Shown: positions 1-9,912 of the stretch, piece after piece
How positions within the stretch are numbered: the stretch's first letter is position 1
Layout: the number at the start of each line of letters is the position of its first letter
DNA from: Phalacrocorax aristotelis
Lineage: Eukaryota; Chordata; Aves; Suliformes; Phalacrocoracidae
Assembly (NCBI RefSeq): GCF_949628215.1
Contig: NC_134297.1
Coordinates: 248,001 to 312,000, forward strand
Reading direction: 5' to 3'
DNA: 64,000 bases
Notes under the pieces: model-generated
Databases searched by the model: none
What the model was told of the DNA's origin: nothing
Seen by the model: the letters and a program-made list of their open reading frames with translations, nothing else
Position numbers and translations under genes: made by a program

Positions 1-26
1 CGCGCTGTGGTGCTGGTGTTTTGCAG

Positions 27-2604
27 GTACACTCCCAAAACGATAGAGATCGAGCACAAGCTGCAGCCTTTTATTCCAGACTTTATTCCCGCAGTTGGAG
101 ACATCGACGCGTTCCTAAAGGTACAATCGCTTCAGGTTCCTCTGTGCCTCCCGCCGCACAAGCCCAAAGGACCTGTCCTCAGTGCGAGAGGGGCACCGGA
201 GGCCAGCCTGTCCCTGCAGCCCCAGCTTTCCCCACTTTGGACTCCCGTAGAAAAGAGCGTCTCTGTTTATCTGCAGGTTCCCCGTCCCGACGGCAAGCCT
301 GATAACCTTGGCCTGCTGGTCCTGGACGAGCCGTCGACGAAGCAGTCGGATCCCACCGTGCTCTCCCTTTGGCTGACGGAGAACTCCAAGCAGCACAACA
401 TCACAGTGAGTTGTGGAGATGGAGGGAGGAGGCGCTTGCTCCATGCCGGCTGTAGCAAAAACATTGCGTTTTACTTTTGTCTACATGGCTATCGTTGTTG
501 CAGCACAGCTGATAACTTGGCCTTAACAAGCAGAAAAAACTAACCTTTTTCTTTAAGCTATAGCTTTAAACTGCAGCGGATCTAAGCCTTGCTTCAGGCA
601 AGTCTTGGTACAGACTTTGGATCTGTTACCTTCAGGTGAAGCTTTGTTTCCTTTCGGTTGTCACTGCCTAGTTTTACTCCGTGTTTTGTTTGCCAGCTGC
701 TCCTCTGGCTGCAGAAATCGGTCGGTACGGTGCAACTGGGAAAGAGATATCGCGTAGTTTGTCAGGAGCGAACGCAGGGTTTGCAAAGAGCCCCAAAACA
801 CCAGAGCACTCTCAGGTTTCTGTTTCCGTTTTTAGCAGCAGATAAAAGTGAAGAGTTTGGAGAATGCAGAAAAGAACCCCAAAGCCATCGACAGCTGGAT
901 TGAAAGTATCAGCGAGCTGCACCGCTGCAAACCTCCTGCCACGGTCCATTACAGCAGGTGAGCCGTCGCCTCAGCTTTGCTTCACACGCGCTTGTACAGC
1001 GCAAGCTCGGCTCAGCGGGCGGCTGGTAGCAAAGTCCAGGAGCGCCGAGCAGAACTCTCAAAATACCTCCAAGAGGGAGAAGACGTGCTGATCGTCAGGG
1101 TAGTCGTACCACGCGTGTGTGTAGGGCATCGGTTTGCCTCCCTGCGCTCCTCTTTCCCGAGGTAACTTGAATCAGTTTAACTGACAGCTAGCGCACAGGA
1201 CGTGCAACTTAAGCTCAGGCTTGTTTTGATCAAGGAAAATGCCCGGGCAGACCCTCGGCAGACGTGCAGGTCTCTCGGCTGGTTGGAACCGAGGCTGCCC
1301 CGTTTACAGCCGCCCGGCAGCGGGAAGCTGTTTCCGTTGCGTGTGATCCTGAAGTTCATGCCCTTTCCTTCCCTGGCAGGCCAATGCCCGACATCGAGAC
1401 CCTCATGCAGGAATGGTCACCGGAATTTGAGGAGCTCTTGGGAAAGGTATGTTGTCCGAGCAATAAGTGGTTAGCTCCGTGTGCGGCATTAGGAACCGTC
1501 TTCCATGAAAGCTGGGCTCCTGTTCTGTTTTGGGCTCCTGGCCCGCAGCCCGGCCTGTTCAGGCGTATTCCTACTGACCGTTCCTCCCTTGCCAGAAGTC
1601 GGGGGAGCAGCCTGACGCCTGCCTTCCCGGCCACTGCCCGTGAGGCCTCTTGTGCTCGGCCCACAGTCCGGCCCGGGCTCCGGCCGTGCGGAAGCAGAGC
1701 TGACAGCCCAGTCTGTTCCAGGTGGGCCTCCCGACCGCGGAGATGAACTGTGACCTGGCCGAATACATCGACATGATATGTGGTAAGCAGGGGAGACTGG
1801 GCTGAAGACGCGCGCGTGCTGCTGGCCTGGCACTGTCGTGCTTAAAGCAAGAGACCTCTAGGTGCAGGCTCAGCCCCGCGTAGCCCAGATTGTTCTCCAC
1901 TGCCTTCAGTAGGAAGCAGGCTCTTGTACCGCAGGTGCCTGCGGTCCTTGATGAGCAAAGGCCCAAGTAATGGGGGGCAGCTCGGCCTTTCCTTGCAGCA
2001 CCCTGCGTGGGGTGGCACAGCCCAGGCGCTCTTACACGCTTCTCATCTCCCTCGTAGCTGTTCTGGACATCCCTGTGTACAAGAGTCGGATCCAGCCTCT
2101 CCATGTCCTCTTCTCCCTCTACTCGGAGTTCAAGAACTCGCAGGTGAGCAACTCAGGCGGGCGCTGCTCGCCCAGCTGGAAGCACTGCAAAGCTGCTCTC
2201 CTCGCGGTCGGCTTTGCCCGTGCTGCGGGTGTTTGTAAAGGGCTGGCAGGCCATGATGAAGGGGTCCAAAAAAGGTTTTTCCTGGGCTCCTTGTGTCCCT
2301 AATGCCTTGGCATGATGCACAGAGCCTCTGATGTGCCACAAGGCTGGGCTGCCGTGTTGTTTAACGGTCCGGCGTAAGCCCGGAACGTGTTTCCCACCCA
2401 AGTCAGGGCCGCTGCTGAGCACACAGCTTGCACAGCGCAGAAGCAGCACGTGCACGCGCGCACGCTGATGAACGGGAGTCAAACCTTTGCACCAACGCGT
2501 TCTTTCCCCGACAGCATTTCAAGCCCCTGGCTGATGGGAAGAAGGGCAGGAGCCCGCCATCCAACCCACCTTCACAAGCCGCAGACGTGTTAAGCCTTGC
2601 TTGA
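27..2604 (+). CDS. IFT46: IFT46, intraflagellar transport protein 46 (C-terminal part, 7 exons)
   Basis: This is a core IFT-B subunit that carries cargo along cilia. Coding exons are 27-120, 277-405, 836-957, 1380-1446, 1722-1782, 2058-2143 and 2515-2604. All introns are GT-AG and all phases agree, giving 216 codons including the TGA at 2602-2604. The protein reads YTPKTIEIEHKLQPFIPDF, then WIESISELHRCKPPATVHY, MPDIETLMQEWSPEFEELLG and LDIPVYKSRIQPLHVLFSLY, which matches remembered human IFT46 almost residue for residue. The last exon (HFKPLADGKKGRSPPSN) is the most diverged part, as expected for a disordered tail. The N-terminal exons lie before the window. Introns are 55-422 bp. IFT46 converges on TMEM25, with about 900 bp between the two stop codons. 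Confidence 0.96.
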
Positions 2605-3060
2605 CGCCTCCCATTAAACCTGCATCCCCTGGATCAATGTTCATCTGCTGCTGGACGTTGAGATTTGACCAAAGCAGCCTGTGAAGCAACGCGCAGAACT
2701 TCAGAAGCCTCCCTGCTTTTATAGATTCCGTTCTGCATTCACAAGAGGGGGCCTTTACTCACGGCACTCCACACAGGAGCTGCCCAACAGCTCCATTTTC
2801 GACTTGTCCCCAAGCTGTTCCGCATTACACCAGCTCGTCCCGATGACAGGCCCCCTGTGCTGCAGAGAGCCGAGGCTTCTCGAGCACACGCTACCAGTGC
2901 TGTAGCAAGCGGGAATAAATTCTGTTCTCAAACACAACGCTTCTATCTGCCCAGTGTGTTCCAAGGTCTGATCTGGGGGGTCTCCGATCTACTCTACCCC
3001 ATGTTACTGAGGCCCTTAGCTACCCCCAAGGAGAAATAACCAGCGCGGCACCATGCAAAC
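2605..3060 (+). other. IFT46 3'UTR and convergent gap to TMEM25
   Basis: This stretch follows the IFT46 stop. A canonical AATAAA lies at 2914-2919, followed by a T/GT-rich stretch near 2920-2960, so cleavage is likely around 2935-2945. An ATTAAA at 2613-2618 is only 9 bp past the stop and could serve as a weaker early site. Nothing else is recognisable before the TMEM25 3' end near 3055. Confidence 0.7.
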
Positions 3061-3072
3061 GCTCGAGTTTAG

Positions 3073-3078
3073 TTTATT
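3073..3078 (-). terminator. TMEM25: TMEM25 poly(A) signal (AATAAA on minus strand)
   Basis: TTTATT on the plus strand reads AATAAA on the TMEM25 strand, about 420 nt after its stop codon. The predicted transcript end near 3055 leaves roughly 110-120 bp to the IFT46 cleavage site. Confidence 0.75.
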
Positions 3079-3500
3079 GCTGTCGGGCCGTCTCTACAGC
3101 CACTGCCATGCTGCCCGCCCAGCCGTCTGCCGCAGCTCTGGCAGGCGCAGAGAGGACGAGGGAACAAGCAGGCCACGGACCTGCTAAAGCAAGGCTGGTG
3201 CTCGGCCTGACCACAGGAGGAATGGCAGTGCTAGCAGCTGGGCAGATCTGGCTATAAACAGCTTTGATGTGTTTTAATTATAGCAGTCTACTCATACAGC
3301 CTGTGGGCTCCTTAAAAGAAGGTGCCTTGGCTAATGGTGCAGTTACCGAGGCCCGCAGTGCAGAGCTTAACGTACAGCTGGGGGGGTGGTGGGCGCCCGC
3401 CACCCAGCACGGCCTCCCCGGCGCCCCTGACTGCGCTTCCCCAGAGGCTGGTACGTACCTGGGGGTGGGCAGCCCCGCCGCCGGGGCACTGCACCGCGGC

Positions 3501-5200
3501 TCACAGCCAGATCTCATCGCTGCTCGCGCTCGGCACTTTGTAGACACGCCCGGACGTCGGGAGCTGGATGAACCCTGCAGGATAAAGACAGCACATCGCT
3601 GTCACCTTATGGGGCAACTGTGGAGGCTGGCAACCCTGCAGCACGGTTTTTGGGGCCACTCGCTCGCCTGCACCCCCTCACCGAGCTTGCTGAGGACCAG
3701 GGAGTTCTCCAGCCCCGGCAGGAAGATCTCCTCTTCCCTGGCACCGGCTCCCACATCCCTGGGGGACGCTGCGGGGAAGGAGAGGGGTGAGAGTTGGGAC
3801 ATCTCGCCCTCCCCTTGGCAAGGCCTCTGGCCCCACGCGCCCCTCCACGCTGGCACGCGGGGTCTTACCTCCGGGCTCCTGCGCGAGGTCGCCGAGGCGC
3901 AGGTCGGGCGGCAGGGACTGGGTCTGGCGGGGCAGACGCGCCCCCCGGGGCTGCAGATGCTCAGAGCCGCTGCAAGGGGAGCAGCGGCTGAGCGGGCTGC
4001 TCCCTCCCGCTTGCCCCTTACCTGGCACCGGCTCGGCCCGGCGGCACACCAGGCAGGCGGCGCAGGAGCCCAGGCTGAGCAGGGCGCCCAGGGCCAGGGC
4101 TGCTCCGACGGCAACGCCCAGGAGGGGCAGCTCCACGCGGGCATCCAGCAGACCTGCAGGGGCAGCGCAGCACCCTTAGCACCCCTCCGCAGGGCCGCTG
4201 CCCCGTGCCCACACCCCAACACCTACCTGGGGGCAGGAGGGAGGCGGTGGTGACACCCACGCTGTTGGCAGCGCTGATGGAGAAGTTGCCAGCCGTGCTG
4301 CCCAGGTGGACGCGGAGCGAGTGGTTGGCCAGTCCTTGGTAGCGTGTGGTGCCCAGGAGGAGGAACTCGGAGGCGTTGGCCATCACACGACCGTGCTGGT
4401 CCACCCAGGTAATGCTGGCGGGTGGGTTGGCTTGCACCAGCACGGAGAGCAGCAGGAGGAGCCCAGCGCCCTCGACCTCCTGGTAGCGGGCCTCTGCCTG
4501 CAGGATCTCTGGCTTATCTGGGCAACAAACACAGGCAGTGAGAGCAGCAGGAGGGACGGGGGCAGCGCAGCGGGGAGCGGGATTTGTCTCGCCAGGGACC
4601 AGGAGCGCTTGTCAGCCACTTTTGCACAGGGCCGATGAGTCGCTGCCCCGCTAGGGCAGCGATGGCTGCAGGTCTCGCTCCTGCTCTGGCCGGGCCCCAC
4701 ACGACCTCCCCGCACCTCTGGCCTAAGCGGGGCCGGCACCGCGGACCTTACACTGCACGTCAAGGAGGACGGAGGCATTGTAGGTCTCCCCAGAGGCCGG
4801 GTCGATCAGGGAGCAGTTTAGCTCACGGTCGCTGCGCCGGGCGGTGAGGGTGAGGGTGCTGGCAGTGCCCGCGGCCAAGCAGTTTGCCTCCTGCTTCTGG
4901 CCATCGAGGTACCATGCCAGCGCGGCGCCAGGGGCTGTCCGGGGGGCCCGGCAGGTGAAGGCACGGCTCTCCTCCTCCCGCAGCGTGCACTCTGCCAGCA
5001 GCTGCCCATCGATGGTGGGCCCCGGCTCCCCCAGCCCTGCCGGAGAGCCCGCGGCGCGTCAGAGCCACAGCAGGGTCCTGCTGCCGGAGCCGTGTGCCGG
5101 CCCCCACCGCAGCCTCACCTGCCGAGCAGAGCACCGGGACACCGAGCAGCAGCAGGAGGCGGGTGATGGCGGCCCCCAGCCAGCCCCCAGGATGCCCCAT
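3501..5200 (-). CDS. TMEM25: TMEM25, Ig-domain single-pass transmembrane protein
   Basis: This is an immunoglobulin-superfamily type I membrane protein that is brain-enriched in mammals. Coding exons, in transcript order, are 5119-5200, 4752-5036, 4227-4517, 3869-4153, 3682-3768 and 3501-3574. They total 1,104 nt (367 aa), against about 366 aa remembered for human. A signal peptide occupies residues 1-27 (GWLGAAITRLLLLLGVPVLC). Exon 2 is an Ig-like domain with paired cysteines (AFTCRAP, ELNCSLID) and the tryptophan in ALAWYLDG. Exon 3 is a second extracellular fold with N-glycosylation sites. Exon 4 holds the membrane segment (LPLLGVAVGAALALGALLSL) and tail. The last exon gives VYKVPSASSDEIWL, matching the human C-terminus SSDEIWL. 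Upstream, a 5'UTR exon joins through an intron. Confidence 0.95.
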
Positions 5201-5221
5201 GACACACCGGCCGCGCTCAGC

Positions 5222-5345
5222 GCTAGGAGAGAAGCAGCTGGAGTGGGGACATGGGGCCACCCCCACACTGGGCCCCTGGCATCCCAGCACGCAGCGGGGC
5301 CGGAGGATGTGGCCAGGCTGCACCTTACCTGAAGCATCGCTGCCG
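5222..5345 (-). promoter_or_regulatory. TMEM25: TMEM25 5'UTR intron and presumed promoter-proximal exon
   Basis: Just upstream of the start-codon exon (its 5' boundary is 5222) the minus strand has a pyrimidine tract followed by CTAG. A strong donor AG|GTAAGG sits at 5329/5328. This implies a noncoding first exon ending at 5329 and a 5'UTR intron of about 106 bp (5223-5328). The transcription start was not located. GC-rich DNA continues to about 5700. Confidence 0.6.
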
Positions 5346-5728
5346 CTGTGTCCAGCCTAGCCCGCAGTGCGGCTCTGCGCCTGGGCCCCAGCACGCAGGG
5401 CCGTGCATGCGGTGCAGGGGCGGGCGCGGTGCAGCTGCCAGCATCCCTCTCGCTGGGCCCCCGCAGCCGCCTTCCCCGAGTGGCGCCGGTGCTGCAGTGC
5501 TGCGGCAGCAGGGTGGACGGCCCCGAGCGCGGCCGGAGACCACCCATCCAGAGCAGCCAATGAACACCCCCACGCCCCCCACCTCCCCTCATCAGCGGAG
5601 TGGGGCTCAGGGCCCTGCTCAGCCCGGCCTTGCACCCATGGGGCCGCCCGCCTCAGCGGGGCTGCGCACACACGGGTGTAACGCTGCTGTTGCCCGCGCC
5701 GCCGCCGGCAGAGCCCAAGTGACACAAT

Positions 5729-6058
5729 TGTCATGGTTTTAGCTGGGACAGAGTTAACTATTTTCACACTAAATCCAAAACACGGCGCTACACCAGCTAC
5801 CGTGAAGAAAACGTTGATAACGCACTGATGTTTTAGCCGTCGCTAGGCAGGGCTTACACCGGTCAGGGACTTCTCCAGCCTCCCCTCTCTGCCGGGTGCA
5901 TGAGGAGCTGGGAGGGGAGGGGGTACGGCCCAGACGGCTGATCCAAACTGGCCAAAGGGATAATCCGTACCCTATGACGTCATGCCCAGTATATGAAGTG
6001 GGGGGAGTTGGCCGGGGGAGCAGCAATCACAGCTCAGGGACTGGGGCTAAACCACGAC
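5729..6058 (+). mobile_element. Solo LTR of an avian endogenous retrovirus (fossil)
   Basis: The element begins TGTCATGGTTTTAGCTGGGA and ends CTGGGGCTAAACCACGAC, termini I remember from a very common avian LTR family, probably of the ERVL/ERVK kind (exact name uncertain). Within it are a perfect CRE palindrome TGACGTCA at 5975-5982 and a TATA-like TATATGAAG shortly after, the usual LTR promoter parts. There is no internal viral region and no second LTR, so it is a solo LTR and looks incomplete relative to the full-length family. It lies between the 3' end of TTC36 and the 5' end of TMEM25. A related piece lies at about 51360-51640. Confidence 0.75.
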
Positions 6059-6067
6059 TCAGGGAGG

Positions 6068-6073
6068 TTTATT
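6068..6073 (-). terminator. TTC36: TTC36 poly(A) signal (AATAAA on minus strand)
   Basis: TTTATT on the plus strand is AATAAA for TTC36, about 155 nt past its stop codon and about 10 bp from the presumed end of the solo LTR. The TTC36 transcript therefore probably ends inside or at the edge of the LTR. Confidence 0.7.
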
Positions 6074-6228
6074 AGGGGTGGAGCAGAGCTGAGACAAAGC
6101 GAGGCACTTCGGTACTACCCATCTCTGGCTGTCAGCCAGGAGGAGGAGGAGGAACAGCATCTCCGGCACCGGAGACAGACCTTCCCCAGGGGAGATGGAC
6201 CTTCCCCCGGGGCCAGGATGTGCCCGCC

Positions 6229-7048
6229 TCACTCGCCGCCGGTGCCGCCGGGGTTGCGCAGCCGCCCCAGCATCTCGCAGAGCATCTGGTTGCAGAGCGC
6301 CGAGTAGGGGTTCAGCAGCACCAGCTGCTGCCGGGCAAAGGCGCTGCCCAGCCGAGCCGCTCGCTCGAAGTCCTGCCGCGCCTCCTCCTCGCGAGCTTGC
6401 AGCCGGTGGATGAGGCCGCGCTGCACGAAGCTCTGGCAGGCGGCGCGGCCGTGGCCCCGGCTCAGGCGGATGGCCGTGTCCAGGTCCCGCAGGGCACCTG
6501 GCCGGGGCAGAGAGGCGTCGGGGAGGGCCGGGGTGCCACCCGCGACCCGGCCACGTGGGCACTGCTCTCACCTGCCACGTCCCCCCGCAGCCGCAGGGCC
6601 TGCGCCCGGTTGTTGTAGCCCGAGGCGCGCTCGGGCAGCAGGCGGATGGCCTCGCCAAACCTCTCCAGGGCCGCGCTGACGTCTCCCGACTCGGCGGCGG
6701 AAACCCCCTGCAGCTCCAGGTCCCGGACCTGCTCCAGCAGCTCCGGTGCGAAGGCTTCCCCTGCGGCAGCGCGAAGGGGAGCCCTGGGCCGGGGAAGCGG
6801 CCGGGAGTGGGGGACGCGCCGGGGGAGCAGCCCCAGTGCCTGCAGGGTGCCGAGCCTCCCTCCCCTGCCCACCCCGCGGCGGTGCGGCAACCCCGCTGCC
6901 ATTTTCGAGCCAGAACCCGACGCAGCATCACCTCACCTTCCTCCTGGGCGTCGTCATCCCCCTCCTCGTCCAGCCCTGGGATATCCCCAAAAGGGGTGCT
7001 GGGGTTAAAGATGGTCTGCAGGACGGCCCTGTCGTTGGCGGTGGCCAT
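6229..7048 (-). CDS. TTC36: TTC36, tetratricopeptide repeat protein 36
   Basis: TTC36 (also called HBP21) is a small TPR protein linked to Hsp70 binding and tyrosine metabolism in mammals. Three exons, 6937-7048, 6572-6760 and 6229-6497, join in frame to 189 aa, the length remembered for human. The start [20 protein letters not shown] and the acidic [14 protein letters not shown] linker are characteristic. TPR helices run from about residue 46 ([20 protein letters not shown]) through [20 protein letters not shown] to the C-terminal [20 protein letters not shown] region. The tail ends RNPGGTGGE. The gene is very GC-rich with two short introns (174 and 74 bp). It sits immediately downstream of KMT2A on the same strand. 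Confidence 0.96.
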
Positions 7049-7335
7049 GGCGCCGTGTGCCGAGCCCCCACGCCGGGCGGCAGGGCGCAGGCGGGCGGGT
7101 TAACCTTCAACCCTCCCCCGTCCTATCCCGAGCCCGGCTCCCGGAGGCGGTGGCCCGGCTGGGAGAGCCGCGGCTTCCCAAGGTGACCCACGTGCGGCGG
7201 GAGGCCCTGCGCGGCCCTCGGCCGTCGCCACCGGTGCTGGCCGGGGGCTCCCGGCGCCCCGGGGTTTCCGATGGGGGAAGCGGAGACGCAGGGGAAGCGG
7301 CTTCTCAACCCTCAAGAAGAAATCGAGAGCAACCC
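7049..7335 (-). promoter_or_regulatory. TTC36 upstream region, CpG-rich
   Basis: About 290 bp separates the TTC36 start codon from the KMT2A poly(A) site, so the TTC36 promoter must lie here or inside the KMT2A 3'UTR. It is GC/CpG-rich and contains AGGTGACCCACGTG at 7191-7204, a hormone-receptor-like half site abutting a perfect E-box (CACGTG, 7199-7204). No TATA box was seen. The regulatory role is inferred. Confidence 0.45.
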
Positions 7336-7358
7336 TCTGCAGCAATAAACTTGACATG

Positions 7359-7364
7359 TTTATT
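7359..7364 (-). terminator. KMT2A: KMT2A poly(A) signal
   Basis: TTTATT on the plus strand reads AATAAA on the KMT2A strand and lies at the end of the AT-rich distal 3'UTR. The neighbouring DNA towards TTC36 becomes GC-rich at once, consistent with the transcript end near 7340. Confidence 0.75.
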
Positions 7365-7583
7365 AATTAAACTATCACTTAAATAAAAAAAAGTGCATAG
7401 AAAATAAACATGTTTAAAAACTCCTTTGTTTTTTTGTTTTTTACAACTATGTACACTTTTTTATTTTTACATTCAGTCTTTTGCAGAGCTTTCAGCATTT
7501 TTTTTAACTATTAAAGTATTTCCTTCTTCCCTGTGACAGGGAATTAACACTGATGTACTTTAGACACGTTTCCTCTTTTTTTC

Positions 7584-7611
7584 TTTTTTTTTTTTTAAAA
7601 AAAAAAAAAAA
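7584..7611. repeat. T13A15 palindromic run
   Basis: Thirteen T followed by fifteen A lie in the KMT2A 3'UTR and are flanked by further T-rich and A/C-rich tracts (about 7574-7680). The run can pair with itself as a hairpin. Confidence 0.9.
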
Positions 7612-9883
7612 CCAAACCAAAACAAAACCAACAAACGAAAAACAAACAACCAGAAGCTTGGAAGAACACAAGAAAAAAAAAAAACCTGTAGAGAATTGTT
7701 ATACATGATAAGTTGTCAAGAAATGTACTTCTAGAACATAACCTTGCCTTTGCAGAGCTTTTTTTTTTTTTGCCTTTTTTTTTTCTTTTTTTGAAACAAT
7801 TATTCACCTACCTGTATTTACTAAAGAGACTGTTAAGTTCAATAAAAGAAACACCACAAGTATAGTTCTCGGTTGATAGACAAAGCTACTGTACCTCGTT
7901 AAAAAGAGACCAGGAAAGCACAGAGCACGTTTTTCCCCGTATGCAGGTGGTACCCCAACATTCATAACCGAAACGAGAGGAAGGAAAGGAAGAACCCGAG
8001 TTGTACAAGTACTGACTGGTAACAAGAAGGGCCGGGAGAGGCCGCGCCGCCCGCTCCCGGCCCCGGCCGCCCTCGCGCCCGGCGGGGACGCGCGGCTGGG
8101 CCCTCCCGGCCGGCGTTAGCAACTGTAACACAATCCTTACCTATAGTGTTAAGAGAAGTAAAAGCCATGGACCGATACTGAACTAGGCTTCATTACACGG
8201 TGCATTACTATATTAGTTCCTATATATATCGTATTTATAGTTATAAAAAAACCTCGCGAGTGTCAAGAGTGGACCAGTAGTATGGGTGTGAATGGCATGA
8301 TTCTGCACAAAGACCGTCTCGCCGAAGAACCTGGTATTGCTTTGAAATGAAAGGAAACCCGAAAGAAAAGATACCCAGCCCTTTGCAATGACCCGCTTTT
8401 CCTTTAAAAAAAACCACCACGTCGGTTTGTACAAAGTAAAAGAAACGCCCTAAGGTTCCTTTTTTTTTTCCTTTTTCTTTTTTTTTTTTTCTTTTTTTTA
8501 GTATTTTCAGATACCGTGATCGGCGTCAGTCCTTATAAAATATACATTCATACACGGGGGAGCCGCGCTGCGCCCACCGCCGGCCCGGGCGGGACGGGGT
8601 CGAGGGGCGGCGGCAGCGAGCCCAGGCGCTCGCTGCCCCGCCCTCCCCCTGCCCCGCCGCCGTGCGTCCCCGAGGGCCCCGCTCGCCGCGGCGCATCTTC
8701 CCGGGGGTACAGACAGTTCCAGCGGCCGCAGCGGCTCCCGCCGAGGCAGCCACGACGGCTATAGCAGCAAAGCGGGCAGCCGGCCGGGTCGGTGGGCTCC
8801 GCCAGCCCTCGCGGGAGGAGAGACACCTGGCGCTCAGTTCTCGGGGGGCTGCCGCGGCACGCCGCGCCCCAACACCCCGCTTTCCCTCCTCCCCGCGTGG
8901 GGTGGCTTCGGGCAGCGCTTCCCAGCAGCCGGAGCCTCCTCCCGCAGCCAGGCGGACGGGAGGGATCTGCTTGCCAGGGAAGGCGCTCCTCCATCACCAG
9001 GGCGCAAGAGAAAACGCGGGGGGAGCTGAGCTGCTCGGGTAAATTCAGGGGCTTCGCCAAGGCGAGGGCCGTGCCCCAGCACTGCCGTCAGAAACGGGGA
9101 AGGGAAAGGACCGAGAGCGGCCGTGCGCGGGGCCGGGGTCCCCGGGGCGCGGGCTCTTTGGCCTCCTCAAGGTATGTGCGTTCCCAAACTGTCAGTGCAT
9201 CAAATCATCTCAGTAACAAATGCAGCGTCAATCTGACTTTTCTTTCAATGGTTATCACCAAATCATCGCCACACAGTGCAATAACGAAAGGAAAGCGGCA
9301 GTTCCCGACCCTCTGAGAGCCCTGTTTCGTTCTCAGCTCAGAGGAGGAGGTCTCGGGGCTCAAAGGGGGTGGATTCGGGGTGCCGTCAGGTGCTCCCACC
9401 CCTTCCCCACCAGCCGCCGCCGCCTCGGAGCAGCCCTCCAACCCGCCGGCTCCCGGAACGGCTGCAAACCACCTGCAGGGACGGCCTGCAAAAGCGAGGG
9501 CGCTTCCTGCATCCCCTTCTCCACGGAAAAACGCATCTGCCTTCGAGAGAGAGACCGCGGGAGGAGGCGCGTGCCCCGGAGCAGCCTCCCCGTGAGAGCG
9601 GTACTGAGGGTCAGGGGTCTCTCCTTCTTCCTCATTTTTCTTTTTTAAATACACAGAGGGTGCCGGAGCAGGGCATGGCAGAATCGGGCCTCCTGCCTGG
9701 GGACACGGACGGCCCTTCAGGCAGAGACAAACCCCTCCTAGGCTGGGCAATCCTCCCTCCCGCCCCCATGCTGACCGGGAAATAAACTTTAAGGTCCAGC
9801 CAAACCTCCTGGAAACAGTTACTGAAGTCAAAAAGGCAGAACAAGAGTGAAGAACGAAAGAAAAAAACCCAAGCGTACTCCAC

Positions 9884-9912
9884 CCCCCCCCCCCCCCCCC
9901 GCCCCCCCCCCC
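9884..9912. repeat. Poly-C/poly-G tract in KMT2A 3'UTR
   Basis: Seventeen C, one G, then eleven C on the plus strand appear as a 29-nt G tract in the KMT2A mRNA. It is a strong G-quadruplex candidate and also a likely sequencing-length uncertainty. Confidence 0.9.

Noticed and set aside
3264-5742. Plus-strand open frames up to 329 codons
   Set aside because: They are antisense shadows in the GC-rich TMEM25 gene and its upstream flank.
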